Shown: positions 12,019 through 24,300 of the stretch, piece after piece
How positions within the stretch are numbered: the first letter of the stretch is position 1
How the letters are laid out: the number at the start of each line of letters is the position of its first letter
Assembly (NCBI GenBank): GCA_001414485.1
Contig: LLEY01000038.1
Location: forward strand, 62,001-126,000
DNA: 64,000 nt
Source: Calycina herbarum
Lineage: Eukaryota > Ascomycota > Leotiomycetes > Helotiales > Pezizellaceae
Reading direction: 5' to 3'
Notes under the pieces: model-generated
The model's input: the letters and a program-made list of their open reading frames with translations, nothing else
Told to the model about the DNA's origin: nothing
The model's database searches: none
Translations under genes and position numbers: made by a program

Positions 12019-13878
12019 ACGTGGTTTATCAGAACCTGGCGTATATCAGGACCTAGCGTACTTTTCCTATCTTCTCTACTTTATTATTTTAATACGTATT
12101 ATCTTAATAACTACTAATAGAAATTCAAACTTAAGAAGCTTGAATTATCTTAGCTATTAAGGCTATCCGATTATCTAAAAAGCTTAGTCGTCAGGCTACT
12201 ATAAAAATCTATAAAGTCTCTAAAACTAGCCTTCGCTATAGAATAAACAGCTAACTTCCTCTTCTAGAACGACAGCTAGCAAATATCAAATTAACTTAAC
12301 TCGAGGAGGAAGTGATTCTTTAGAACATACTTAACTTAGATTCTAAAGGGTTTACACCCTAGCTAGCTAGTGTAGAAGATATAGTAAATTATATCCTCGA
12401 ATCGCAGAGAGGGAAACGCGTTAGTAAGCTTTAGACATATTGATTTATACAACGATAACCAGGGTTAAAGACGCGTTTTAATCGCGTTTATAACTTCTAA
12501 AGAGCCTTATACGAAGATCCTAACCTAATTAGCACGTGGTTCTAACTTATATAAAATATAAGAGCGAAATACAGCGTTTTAGATTACGATTTCTATAACT
12601 TCAACGAAACAAGCTTTATAATAGATATGATTTACTCTATAATAGTTGTTACACGTGTAGATCGACGTAGCAGAGATAAGGTAGTTCAGCTAGATAATTA
12701 GGAATAGACTATAGTAATTGCTTATATTAATAGCGAGGGTTAGGATATCCCTCTATTTTTAGTCGTTTAAGAGAAGAATTATCTTATAAATTAGTATATA
12801 GACAGCGGCCTTCTATATAACTAGGTTATTAAACTAATAAGTAATAGATAGACAAATAACGAGACAGGTCTAGAATAGCTAAAACACTTTAATAAACATA
12901 CTACTAGTCGTATAAAGGGTCTATATCGAATACTAGTATTAGATAGACATAAGAGTTATAAATCAGCCGAATTTCAAGAGTATTATAAAGTATATAATAT
13001 TATAACTCTTAGACTACCTCTCTACTTATTCTATATAACCTAACCACTTAATATTAAGTGCTTTAGTATATTAAAGCAGGTATATAGTCGGTAGATTAAG
13101 ACGTTTATCAAAGCCTATATCAACTATATTACGAAGGTAGAGTTCTTTTTAGCTTTTATAATAGTATATAAAGAATTAATAACAGTCTAGAACGCTTAAG
13201 CTAGATTCCGTAGAGCTGGCCTAGTGCCTTTTAACCTATAAGTAGTACTTTTAAAGCTTAATATAAGGTTATAGACTCTAACTCCTCTAAGACCCTCTAC
13301 TGCTAATTCTAATACTTAGATCTCCTAGACTTACTTAAACCCTACTAAAGCGCTCTTATAATCGACTCTTGTTTAGAAACGGATTACCTATTACCAGGGG
13401 AGCTCGCCGACTCTACTATTTAAGACAGTTGCTATATTAGCAAAAGGTATAGAGCGAATAGCTTATAAGATAACCTTATTATCTACTAAAGTACGTACTC
13501 TTCAAGCAGCGAATAAAGCCTTAAGTAAACGCCGTAGAGCTAAAAAGACTCGTGTATATTAAGAGAGGGCACTTATAGTAGAGGATGTCTAAGATCTTTT
13601 AACTTAAAAGGACGTTAATAAGCAAGTACGACGCGACTTACGTATAGAGAGAGGTAATAAGAAGGAGGGGCAATCGTCTAGACGGCGTTGTAGCACTTAT
13701 AGAAAAGCTGGTTATAATATACGAACTTATTAAATAGATATAGATATGTCTAATTCTTCGGATTCTAAGTAGTTATAGTTAATTTAATATATTATAGTTA
13801 ATTTATTAATATTTAAAGTTAAATGCCAAGGAAAAGTACGCCAGGTCCTAATATACGCCAGGTCCTAATAAACCACGT
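12019..13878 (+). mobile_element. Fot1/pogo-like DNA transposon 1
   Basis: Inverted repeats begin ACGTGGTTTAT at both ends and are flanked by TA. Each contains two tandem copies of a 17-bp unit around ACCTGGCGTA. Length 1,860 bp, almost the same as its relative at 19,265 (1,859 bp once its insert is removed). A single transposase frame runs on the plus strand. It lies at the inner edge of the right arm of the surrounding MITE. Confidence 0.9.
12110..13775 (+). pseudogene. Fot1/pogo-like transposase remnant (DDE, C-terminal zinc knuckle)
   Basis: Reading through stops gives an N-terminal helix-turn-helix/CENP-B-like region, then the first catalytic Asp in Y-N-F-N-E-T-S-F near 12,596 (functional relatives have D-E-T-G-F; here D has become N). 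The second Asp is in L-V-L-D-R-H-K-S-Y near 12,935. The third block, L-P-L-Y-L-F-Y-I-T then P-L-N-I-K-C-F, lies near 13,020-13,060, where the D is also lost. The C-terminus keeps a degenerate C-x2-C-x4-H-x4-C knuckle near 13,690 with Cys and His changed to Tyr. The pattern fits the DDE_1 pogo family inactivated by transitions. Confidence 0.85.
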
Positions 13879-15694
13879 TATAGTAATAAAATCAAAGTTT
13901 TAATTTTAAAACTTTTAATTAATAGTTTATAAAGATATTAAAATATTAAAATCGCGATTTTAGATATGTTTTCAGTTAACCGGTTCGCTTGTTTAGCCGG
14001 TTCGCTATATATATACGTTAGTTCTGTTTACTATTTTAATAGACTATAATTCTCTAACTATTAGATAGTAAAGTTCTTTTTATACTATCTCTATTTCTTA
14101 ATTAATATTATATTCGTTTATTTCCTAAAAGATTATACTAAATAGTCTCCTAGTTCTAAGTTCTCGAAATATTACTTCGATAATACTAACTAAAGCGACT
14201 ATAGTATATTAGCTTTCTATTTCTAATATTATTTCCTTATTATTAGATAACGTATCTAAGAAACTAGGTTTTAAGCGTCTTATAAAGTCTCTAGAACCCT
14301 GCTACTACTATAAGCTAGTTTCTTCTTAAAGGTCTACGACTATCTATATATCTTCTATACTAGGCTAACTAGATATCTTAATCTATCTCTAACTATGTTT
14401 AGGTTTTTTAAACTTAATAGTTTCTTAGCTTATAACTAGGCTAACTATAGTTATTATATTAGAGTTATTCCTAGTAATAGTATATATTATTAGAAGAGTA
14501 GGTTTAATACCCTAAGTAGTATAAGAGTTCTAGAAGTTAGGTTTCTAGTTATCTATATATATCTATCGATTCTCTTATTTAAATATCCTAGTAAAAGCCT
14601 AAGTTTCTCTAACTTTAGAACCTATATCTCTAACTTCTTCTTCTAATCTAGAAGATAAGTCTAATAATTCTAAAGAATCAGTTAATAGTAGTAATTTATA
14701 CTCTACTTAAAAAGGTAGTTTATATTCTATTTCTAATTATATATTATAATATTCTTTAAGAAGTAGATCTCTATTATTATTAGTATTCTATACTATACTA
14801 ACTTATAACTTAATTTCTTTATTATATTTAATCTATATACTATATTCTCTAGTCTTAAGCTTAGCGTTTATAAGTTCGATTTAATTAAGTAATACTACTT
14901 CTATTTAGATAGTAGTATTAACCTATTTCTTTTCTTTCTAGGATTTCGTTTTCTTTTAGCTATAATCAGTTACTCTATAGCCTAGTTTACTATAAGTATA
15001 ATAGAGTTACTAGTCTCGCTATTAGTTACGTTCTTCCTAGGAAAGTCTGCCTTTCTCTAGAAAGGTCTTCTTTTATATAACGTTCGCCTTCTTACTATAC
15101 TTATTAGTGTAAACGTGCTTCTACTTTCTTAGTCTCTTACTCTCTTCTCTATGTCTAGGGTTGCTCTTTCTAAATTCGTATAGATAGTTATCTAACTAGA
15201 TAACCTCTTTTATTATATCTATAATAGTTTAGAACTATATACTCTATTTAGCTATTTCCTTATAAATATAAATTTTTAATCCTCTATAAAAGAGTTCTAT
15301 AAGAGCGATAGTATTCTATTCTAATTTCGTTCTATAACGTTAGAATTTATTAGTATAATCTATTCCTAATCTAGTTTAATATAAATCTAAAAGTTTATAT
15401 ATAGTAGTTTAGATTATATTAAAGTTCTTAAAAACGTTTCTAATAGTTGCTTTAAATCCTCTCTAAGATTTAAATATAATCTTAGTTATCTCTATAGATC
15501 CGTCTTTATCCTCGTTTCTAAAGAAGTCTTCTAAATATAGCTAAGTCTATTCTAATACTAATCCTCTAAGATAGAAGATAGTAAAGATAGATCGCGAATT
15601 ATAATTACCTTTGAATTTATCTAAGTTAAAGTTAAAATAGATATCTATTTAAAGAAGGAATAAGTTAAGTTCTTTACACTTCTTATAATATATA

Positions 15695-17521
15695 ACGTAT
15701 TTCCCGGGTAAGCCGATTACCCGAGTAAGCCGATTACTAAAACGTGATAATACTACAACTTTAAATATATTATAATAATACTATTAAAAAACCCCTAGCT
15801 ACTTATATTAATCTATTTCTAAGGTACCTCGTATATACGAGTATTATATCTAACCTGATTATATAAACTATAACGTCGCCGCTTATCTTCTAAGCGCTAG
15901 CGCTATATATTATTACTACTCTCTTCCTACGGAGTTTAAGTACTTTAAATAATTTCCTCGCTTTCTTTAAATATAAGACTTCTACCTTAGTAAATACGCC
16001 TCTTTCGCTTTCTCTCTCTTCTTTTTTTAAGCTGATTTACCTCTTATAGTATCTTAATTTCAGCTCTTATAAGAGTAGCTCCGTATATTATAATTTAAGC
16101 TCTCTTAATAAGCCGATTAAATGCCTCGTTAATTAATATTAGAGAGCTATCTTAGTATTATATAATACGTTTTTTAAGATATATAGTCTGGAATTCAAGC
16201 TCTATTACGTTCTATAGCGTCTTTAGAGTCTAGTTTAGCTCGTTTGTAGAGGGTAGAGTTAGTGTCTTTAACCTTAGATTAAGATAAGAAAGCACGTTCT
16301 TAGGATTATATAGAACTAAGATAGTTGCTTAGAATCTACTCTTAATATTCTACTCTATAAATACAGCTTTAAATACCTCTTTAAATATAAGAAGGAACTT
16401 AAGCTTAGTAATATACTAAATTCTAACTTAAATAAGATTCTTAATCTACTTACTATATAATACCTTTAGAAAGCTAAAACAGCTAACGTTAAGAGGTTAA
16501 AGAATATAAGATAAGTGTAGTAGTATATAGAGAGTAATAATATTATTATTCTAATAGTATTACTAAAATTAAACTGAAATATATAATTCGTAGCTATTAA
16601 GAATAAGGAGTCTATATCGCTTAACTATATAACCTCTTATATACTTATTAAAGTACTAAATCCACTTAAATCTAATCTCGTTTATCGTCTATCTATTCTT
16701 ACTTAGCGTAATTACCTAATCTTATAGAAGACCTAACTCCTCGTACTAAGCTAAGAGGTAGTACTATCTCTTGAAAATAATAAACAGAGGAAGTGTCTAA
16801 CTACACGAGTTTATACCTTATATAATCGAAACCTACTCTCTATTTCCAGGCTAAGTAGTCTTTAAACGATTCCTTAACTCTAAGCTTATAATAGCTTTAG
16901 CAGTTGTAATAACCTCTATAAGAAACCTAGCTTCGTCGAAGTTATATATATCCTTCTCTATAATCTTATATTTAGTAATTATATTTTATATAAGTCTAAA
17001 CCAGTCTCTAAGAACTATAGGGTCTTCGTACTAAGCTCTTTTATAATCGTACTTACGGCTGAATTTCGTTTTAATCTCTATACGACGTTTAATAAAAGTA
17101 GAAGTCTAATTCTTATCTACTAGAGGCGCGTCGCGTTTAGTAAGAAGAAGGTCTGCTATTTCTCGAATAGCTACTAGCTAAGGTAGGAATCCACGCGAGT
17201 CTAGGTCGAGAATATATCGTATAATAGCTAGCTCTTCTTCAAAGGTAAGTCTTTAAGTATTAGAAGAAGTATCGCGTCGCGAAGGGATTCCTTATATTCG
17301 GTCGTAGAGAGTTATATAAGACACGTCGTAGGCTTTAATATAAGCTTGTATACTTCTAAAATAACCTGAATTAAAAGCTTAGACAGCTAAAAGAATACGA
17401 CCCTCTTTATTAGAGGGTTAGGCTTAATTAAGTAATAGTATTTTAATTTTAAGTTAAGTGTCGCGTTTTAGTATTTTAGTAATCGGCTTACTCGGGTGAT
17501 CGGCTTACCCGGGAAATACGT
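15695..17521 (-). mobile_element. Fot1/pogo-like DNA transposon 2 (distinct family)
   Basis: Inverted repeats of about 48 bp start ACGTATTTCCCGGG at both ends, flanked by TA. Each arm contains two 17-bp units built on CCCGRGTAAGCCGAT. Length 1,827 bp. The transposase is on the minus strand. The insertion interrupts gag of Gypsy copy 3: gag sequence resumes at 17,524. Confidence 0.9.
15900..17420 (-). pseudogene. Fot1/pogo-like transposase remnant, family 2
   Basis: The minus strand is readable over long stretches, with fewer stops than its neighbours. An HTH region is followed by I-V-R/I-R-Y-I-L-D-L-D-S-R-G-F, which is typical of Fot1-like proteins. Then come I-A-D-L-L-L-T-K-R-D-A-P-L-V and the first catalytic segment D-I-Y-N-F-D-E-A-R-F near 16,940, in which the Asp is kept but the following G is changed. 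The region toward 15,900 is more decayed and I could not place the last two catalytic positions with confidence. Confidence 0.78.
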
Positions 17522-17751
17522 TATCTAGTATCTTAATCTTAATAGACTTAAGTACTTCGATCTTATAAGACTCGAGAGCATCTAGTATACTAACGTTATC
17601 GTCGTTCCTAGCTGATTATATACTAGTAGGTATTCTTCTAGTAGTACTTCTAGATACTCTTATAATATTAACTCGACTAGTATTTAGGCTAGCAACAGCG
17701 GCGGAGGTTACTAGGGCTATAGCGACTGAACTTCTAAGTAGATACTTAAAG

Positions 17752-18223
17752 TATAATAAAACTTAAATAAACTAAACAAAGGTAACTAAGTCTCGATAGT
17801 TAGTATATAAGTAAGAAGTATAGATACGCTGGTTTGTTTACTTAGAAGTGAACTCGTTACTTATATCAAGGATATTAAATAAGATAATAAGATTAATAAC
17901 TAAAGTTAAGTATAAAGCTTCTATCTAATAGCAGACGTACTAGTCTTATATAGAACCTTCGTTCTCTTCTAGATCTTTTCCCGATTCTAAGAATCCTTAC
18001 TAGATCTCTAGTATCCTAAGCTCTAGAGCGAGCTTATATAAGCTCTAAGGTAACCGAGGTTACGTGCTTCTAATACGACTCTAATAGTAAGATTCCGAAG
18101 TTCTTAAATACTATACACTTCTAGACTTCCTCTTATATTACCTTCTCTTTCCTAGATACTTATATCTTATTCTATTAGAGCGCCGTCTAAACTACATACT
18201 ACGTCTTCACGTGATTCGTAACA
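17752..18223 (-). repeat. 5' LTR of Gypsy family A copy 3
   Basis: Starts TATAATAAAACTT (RIP form of TGTAACGAAACT) and ends in ATTCGTAACA. It is 472 bp, slightly longer than the 447-bp LTRs of the intact copy because of extra sequence in its middle. The DNA to its right (18,224 on) is pol of another Gypsy family, so this LTR marks the insertion point of copy 3. Confidence 0.85.
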
Positions 18224-20234
18224 CTATATAGATATAAGAAGCTATATAGACGTAAGAGATAGTCTTAGATAACGAAAGAACTCTCTAAGAACTCTAGATA
18301 ATAGCTAAAGAAGTAGACGCTAACCTTCGAGTAATAAAAGACACTATATAATAAGATAAAAGAACGTTTCTTACTAGCTTAAAGCTTAAGATATCGATGT
18401 TTAAATATATACTTACGAACGAAGAAAAGCTAAAGTTTAGAGACTAGTTATAGATTCTAAATAATAAACGACTATATACGAAGATAATCTAGTCTATATA
18501 CGATTTAAAGCTCTATAGTTACTCTAGATAAGAAAGTATAGCCTAGATCCTCTTATAATAATACTTCTAGCCTTAGATATTATAAGACGTCTAAAGGTTT
18601 ATATAAAACTACGACGCTTATAGAAGAAATAAGGCTTAGAGAGACGTATAATAAGGATTTCTAAAGTCTTTACTAATTCTAAACTAAATCTAGAGCGAAA
18701 TTTTAATAGACTTTATAGTTAAGTTACTAGAAAGTAATAGATATATAAATATAGTTATAATTATAAATAGACTAGGAAAAGAAATAATCTATAATAGCTT
18801 TAAGAATATTATATCTAAAACAGTTACTAAATAGTTTATTTAAACCTTCTATTAAAAGTACTATCTACTAAAATCAATAGTATTAGATTAAGAAACGTAG
18901 TTCGTAGACTATCTTTAGATAAGAGTATATTCTCTCTTAGGAATTATATAAAGGCTTTCTACTACTTTTTACCTAGAAATAGATAGATCTATAGAATAAA
19001 TAACTAGATAGTAGAAACCTATCTACGAATATTTATAGATTACGCTTAAGATAACTAAGAAGAACTACTACTATTTATAGAATTAGTAATTAATAACTAA
19101 ATAGTATTAGCTACGAAAGTAACCTCTTTCTTCTTTGAATATAGATATTATACTAAGTCTCTAGATATCTAATACGAACTCTCGAATAAAGCTATACTAC
19201 GATCGCTAATTTAAAAAGCTAATATAATTATATAAAAGCTTAAAGAAGTATAGAAATAGGTATAACGTAGTTTATTAGAACCCCGGTTATATTAGAACTC
19301 CGATTAATTTTCCTAAAATCCTACTCTCTAACTTTAACACGTGTTTTTTTAACCTTCTACTATGTCTATTATTACTAAAGAATCAAAAGTTATTCTAGCT
19401 ATTAAGGTAATTTAAACATCTAAAAAGCTAAGTCGATAGAAAGCTATAAAGATCTATAGAATACCTTATTCTATACTTAATAATAGAATAAACAGCTACC
19501 TTCCTCTAGCTAACCGTCGACTAGTAAACCTTAAATTGTCTAAGGTAGAAGAAGAAGTGATTATTTAGAATATACTTAATATAGATTCTAGAGAGTTTAT
19601 ACCTCGGCTAGCTAGTATAGAAGATATAGCTAATTTTATTCTCGAATCGTAAGAAGGAAAACGCGTTAGCAAGCTCTAGGCTTATCGATTTATATAATAA
19701 TAACTAGGGTTAAAGACGTGTTTTAATCGCGTTTACGACTTCTAAAGAGCCTTATACGAAGATTCTAACCTAATTAGCGCGTAGTTCCGACTTATATAAA
19801 ATATAAGAGCGAAATATAGTATTTTAGATTACGATTTCTATAACTTCGACGAAACAGGCTTTATAATAGGTATAATTTACTCTATAATAGTTGTTATACG
19901 TATAGATCGACGTAGTAAAGGTAAAGCAGTTTAGCTAAGTAATCGGGAATAGGCTATAATAATTACTTATATTAATAGTAAGAGTTAGAATATCTCTCTA
20001 TTTTTAGTCGTCTAAGAGAAGAATTATCTTATAAATTAGTATATAGACAGCGGCCTTCTATATAACTAGGTTATTAAACTAATAAGTAATAGATAGATAA
20101 ATAATAAGACGAGTCTAGAATAGCTAAAACACTTTAATAAGTATACTACTACTCGAGTAAAGAGTCTATATCGAATACTAGTATTAGATAGATATAAGAG
20201 CTACGAATCAGCCGAATTCCAAGAGTACTATAAG

Positions 20235-20681
20235 TGTAACGAAACTTAAACGAACTAAACAAAGGTGACTAAGTCTCGAAGGTTAGTATATAAGTAAGAA
20301 GTATAGACGCGATAGTTTGTTTACTTAGAAGTGAACTCGTTACTTATATTAAAGATGTTAAATAAGATAATAAGATTAATAACTAAAGTTAAGTACGAAG
20401 CTCCTATCTAGATAGTAGACGTGCTAGTATATATAGAACCCTTTATACTATCTAGATCCCTATATAAGCCTAGATCCCTAGATCCTTTTAGATCCTCTAT
20501 AGAATCTAACGGGATCTATTACGTAACCTCTAACAGTTATCTAATAGTAAGATCCTAGAATACCTAAATACTTTTATATTACTAATTCCCTCTTATACTA
20601 CCTTCTATTTCCTAGATATTATACCTTATCTTATTAGAGCGCTGTCTAGACTACTTACTATATATAACGTAATTTATAACA
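20235..20681 (-). repeat. 3' LTR of Gypsy copy 2
   Basis: 447 bp, from TGTAACG to TTATAACA in plus-strand reading. Compared base by base with the LTR at 26,524, I count about 45 differences, all transitions, with no transversion and no indel. That is the pattern of RIP rather than ordinary ageing. Confidence 0.93.
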
Positions 20682-20694
20682 CTATCCCCTTCTT
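20682..20694 (-). other. Polypurine tract of Gypsy copy 2
   Basis: On the minus strand AAGAAGGGGATAG directly precedes the 3' LTR. The same position in copy 1 (about 4,653-4,665) holds AAGAAGAGGATAG. It is the expected plus-strand priming site of reverse transcription and confirms the LTR boundary. Confidence 0.7.
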
Positions 20695-21369
20695 AGCCTA
20701 GCGTGTCCTTACGCTTAAGTATAAGCTAAGAAACTCGGTTAAGGTGCTAGTAGTATCCTTTCCTTTCTATTATATCCTACTCTATATAGAAGAAGAAAGA
20801 AGAACGTATACTTCTTATAAAAAGTATTAAAATAGTTTATAATAAAATATTACTATACTCTTACTATGCTTTCTAAAAGCGTAGATGTTTTATAGATTCC
20901 TTCTAATCTTCTTAATATTCTAAATACGTTTAGTTAAAGCTAAAGTATAACGGGACCGACGACGCCTAGAAGAAGAACGTTCTCTATACTAGCGACTAGG
21001 CCTCTATCGAAAAACAAGAGGAGAAGCTAGAGAGAGAGGAGAAGGAGGTAATAGCGAGGATTCTGTAATTACGAAAGTAGAAGGCCTTTCTAAAAGAAAG
21101 GCGGCATAAAATGTCTTATTAAGAGCTTCGTTTTCTTAACGAACTCGACGCTACTAAGGAGATAGAAAGGAAAGAGAAAGAGGAGAAAGAGAGAAAGGAA
21201 AAAGAATAGTAAGAGGTAGAGGTTATCTATCTAGCAGCTCTGCCTATTCCTGTTAGTTCCTAATCTAAGATAGGTCTTAACCTAGCCTTCCTTAAGGCTT
21301 TTCCTTTAGACTATAAGATATAGGTAAACTTAGGTTTTATTAGTAGAATTCCTAAAGTTCTACTAAGTA

Positions 21370-24300
21370 ATAGTTAAGATTGCTTCTTAGCTCTTAAGTG
21401 TTTTCTAAGTATAGGTAATTTAACTATTTAATTAAATACTTAATCTTACCTCTAATAATCTTATAGTTAAGAATCCTCTTAACTTCGTATTTAGTATTTA
21501 GTTTTACTAGTTAAATTTCTATAAGTAGAGCTAGTAGTACTCCTAGTAGTACTAGTTCGAGTAAGGATATATAGAATACTAGGTAGATGTTTATTATCTT
21601 TAGTAGTACTAATTTATAATTCAAAGGTCTCTTAACTCGTTTAATTTTAAATAGTCTAAGTTTTTTATAATCTAGTTTATTACTAGGTCTTTTTATATTA
21701 ATGTTTTTTTATACTAAGTAGACTTTATCCCTCTCTTTTAGTATTAGCTCCTAACTACGTCGTTTGTTATAGTAGTATATATTTCTTTCTACTATAAATT
21801 ATAGGTCCTCTATAAGTTCCTTATATAGACTCTTGATTTTTAAGATATAAATATAAGTAAGTTAGTTATTAATAGTCGTAGATAGTAGTTCTTAATATAC
21901 TGTTAATTTATATCTAAAGTTAGTATAGAATAGTATAATAAGCGTTATTTCTATTACTAAACTATTATAGGCAAACTATACTAAAAGTAGCAGTTCTACC
22001 TAGTTATTTTACTAGTAGTTTATATAATAACGAAGGTATGTTTTAACTACTTAATTCATCTATTTATTTCCTCTATTTATTTAAAGGTGAAAAGCTATAG
22101 AAAGCTTTCTCTTCGTACCTAATCGTTTTATAAGAGCGATCTAAAATTTCAAGATAAAGAGCTTGTCTCTGTCTAAGAGTATCTCTTTAAGTAGTCTATG
22201 TCTTAAGACTACTTCCCTAAGAAATGTAAATACTAATTCCTCTACTATACTTAACTCTATATATACTATTAGAATTATATACTTTATAAGTTATTCTATA
22301 ATAACTAGGATCGAGTTATACTTAACTCCTATTATCGAGTCTTTAGATTTTAGTAACTTAATAATAAAATCTATAGATATTAATTTCTAAGGTATCTATA
22401 GTATTAGAGTAGTGTTTATCTATCTATAAGAAGTATAGTAGGAAGCCTTATTCCTAGTATAGGTATTATATTCTACTATTACTTTCTTAACTATCGTAGA
22501 TAACTAATTAACATAGTAGTATTATCTTATTCTCTAAAGGGTTCTACGAATTCCTTAGTATTTATAAGCAGGCATAGTATAGTATTCCTATACGAATTCC
22601 TTAGTATATAAACTAGGAACCTATAGTTTTCCTTTTATATACTAGTTATAACCTTTATATATATTCTAAATCTTATCTATCTAGATATTATTTATTACTA
22701 CTATCTTATATATAGTAGATACTAAGTCTCTATTCTTAAGAGTCTTTAAGATCGTAATCTTCTTATACTCTTTGTTTCCCTTATATCTAGGTTTCTAGCT
22801 AAGAGTATTAGCTTAAGTATTTAACGTTCTTTTTATATATTAAATAATAATGTTAAAACCTCTTAATATCTCTAACTATCTAGCTAATTATCTAGTTATA
22901 AGTTCCTTAGTCGTTATAAACGTTCTAAGGTTCTTATAGTTAGATAAAACTATAACTAGGTATTTTACTAGCTATAAATAAATCCTCTAGTATTCTAAAG
23001 CTAATACTATAGTAAGCAGTTCCTTATCAAAGATACTATAGTTTTATTATACTAGATTAAATGTTTTAGAATAATATATAATAAGTATAAGTTTTCTCTT
23101 ATTATTTAGTTATAAGTAGATTATACCTACTACTATATCTAAGGTATCTATTTTAATTATACTAGACTTATCTATATTAAAATTATATAAAATAGGTTTT
23201 TCTATAAATTTTACTTTAAGTTTCTAAAAAGTATTCTCCGCTTATTTATTCTATATAAACTTAATAGCCTTCTTAACTAGTACTAATATTAGTTTAGTAA
23301 TCTTTATATAATCTTATATAAATAGATAATAAAAGTTTATAAATCTAAGAAAGGACTATATATTTTTTATATTTTCTAGTAATTTCTAGTTTAAAACGTC
23401 TTAGATTTTTTCTAGATCTATTTCTATTTTTTCTAAGCTAAATACTTATCTTAGGAAAAGTATCTAAGTTACTCTAAACTCGTATTTTAAGAGTTTTAAC
23501 TAAGAATTTACTTTTATAAGACGTTATAAAACTTCTTTAATATATTCTTTATATTCTTCTTCTTTTTCTAAGAAGATTAAAATATTATCTAAGTAATAAA
23601 TTACTATTACTCTTAGAAGATCTCTTAAAATATTATTATTTTATCTCTAATATATAGCTAGTATATTATAAAGTCTAAATAGTATAACTATATATTTATA
23701 AAGGCCTAATAGTAAGGTAAATACTATCTTCTATTCGTCCTCGACTTTTATTCGTATAAGTCTATAAGTGTTTTATTAATCTAGTTTCATAAATCGTACT
23801 ACCTTACTTAACTTATTCTATAAGTATTAGCTAGGTAGTAGTAGATAAGCGTTCTTAACTATAGTGTAATTTACTTCTTAATAATTAATATATACTCTTC
23901 TATCTAGATCGTCCTTCTTCTTAATAATAAGTATATTTAAGGTAATTAGTAACTTAGATCTTCTAATATATCTCTTCTTAATACCTTCCTTTATATAACT
24001 TTCTATCCTCTATAGGCTTTTCTAGTTATATAACTAAAGCTTCTACTTTAAGAGATAATAACCCTCTTTTAATTTAATCTTATAATCTTATAAGCGATGT
24101 TCTAATAAGGCTCGTAAGTCTTCTAGGTTTTCGAACAAAGCTTTAAATTCTTTATACTATATAGGTATTTTATTATCAGCTTTCTTACTAGCCTGTAGAG
24201 GACCCTAGACAAGGTGTTCTAGCGTCTTAGAAGAGGTAGCGCTAACCTCGTTCTAGTCTTATAGTTATAATTATAGTCTTATATAATTATATTAACTAAA

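Larger units (their letters stand above)
11741..14018. mobile_element. MITE with long terminal inverted repeats, carrying a nested pogo-like element
   Basis: Both ends begin ACGTRTATATATAGCGAACC and are flanked by TA. The inverted arms run 11,741-11,863 (123 bp) and 13,879-14,018 (140 bp) and match closely, except that the right arm has an extra 17-bp copy of the GCGAACCGG motif. After removing the nested element (12,019-13,878) the MITE is about 416 bp with no coding capacity. The TA duplication and ACGT termini match those of the pogo-like elements here, suggesting it is moved by the same transposase class. It sits in gag-protease DNA of Gypsy copy 3. Confidence 0.82.
11210..18223 (-). mobile_element. 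Ty3/Gypsy family A copy 3 (LTR-gag-protease only), nested host
   Basis: A minus-strand element whose 5' LTR is 17,752-18,223. Its gag lies at 17,524-17,751 and about 14,045-15,690, with a degraded CCHC knuckle near 15,000. Its protease lies at about 11,230-11,510, closely parallel to 24,390-24,630 of the intact copy. Reverse transcriptase, RNase H and integrase are absent; the sequence ends against the LINE 5' end. A pogo-like element (15,695-17,521) and a MITE (11,741-14,018) interrupt it. Between 11,530 and 11,740 about 200 bp do not align with the intact copy by eye; I could not classify them. Confidence 0.75.

Noticed and set aside
22163..22390. 75-codon plus-strand ORF in the repeat island
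   Set aside because: Antisense to the integrase of Gypsy copy 2.
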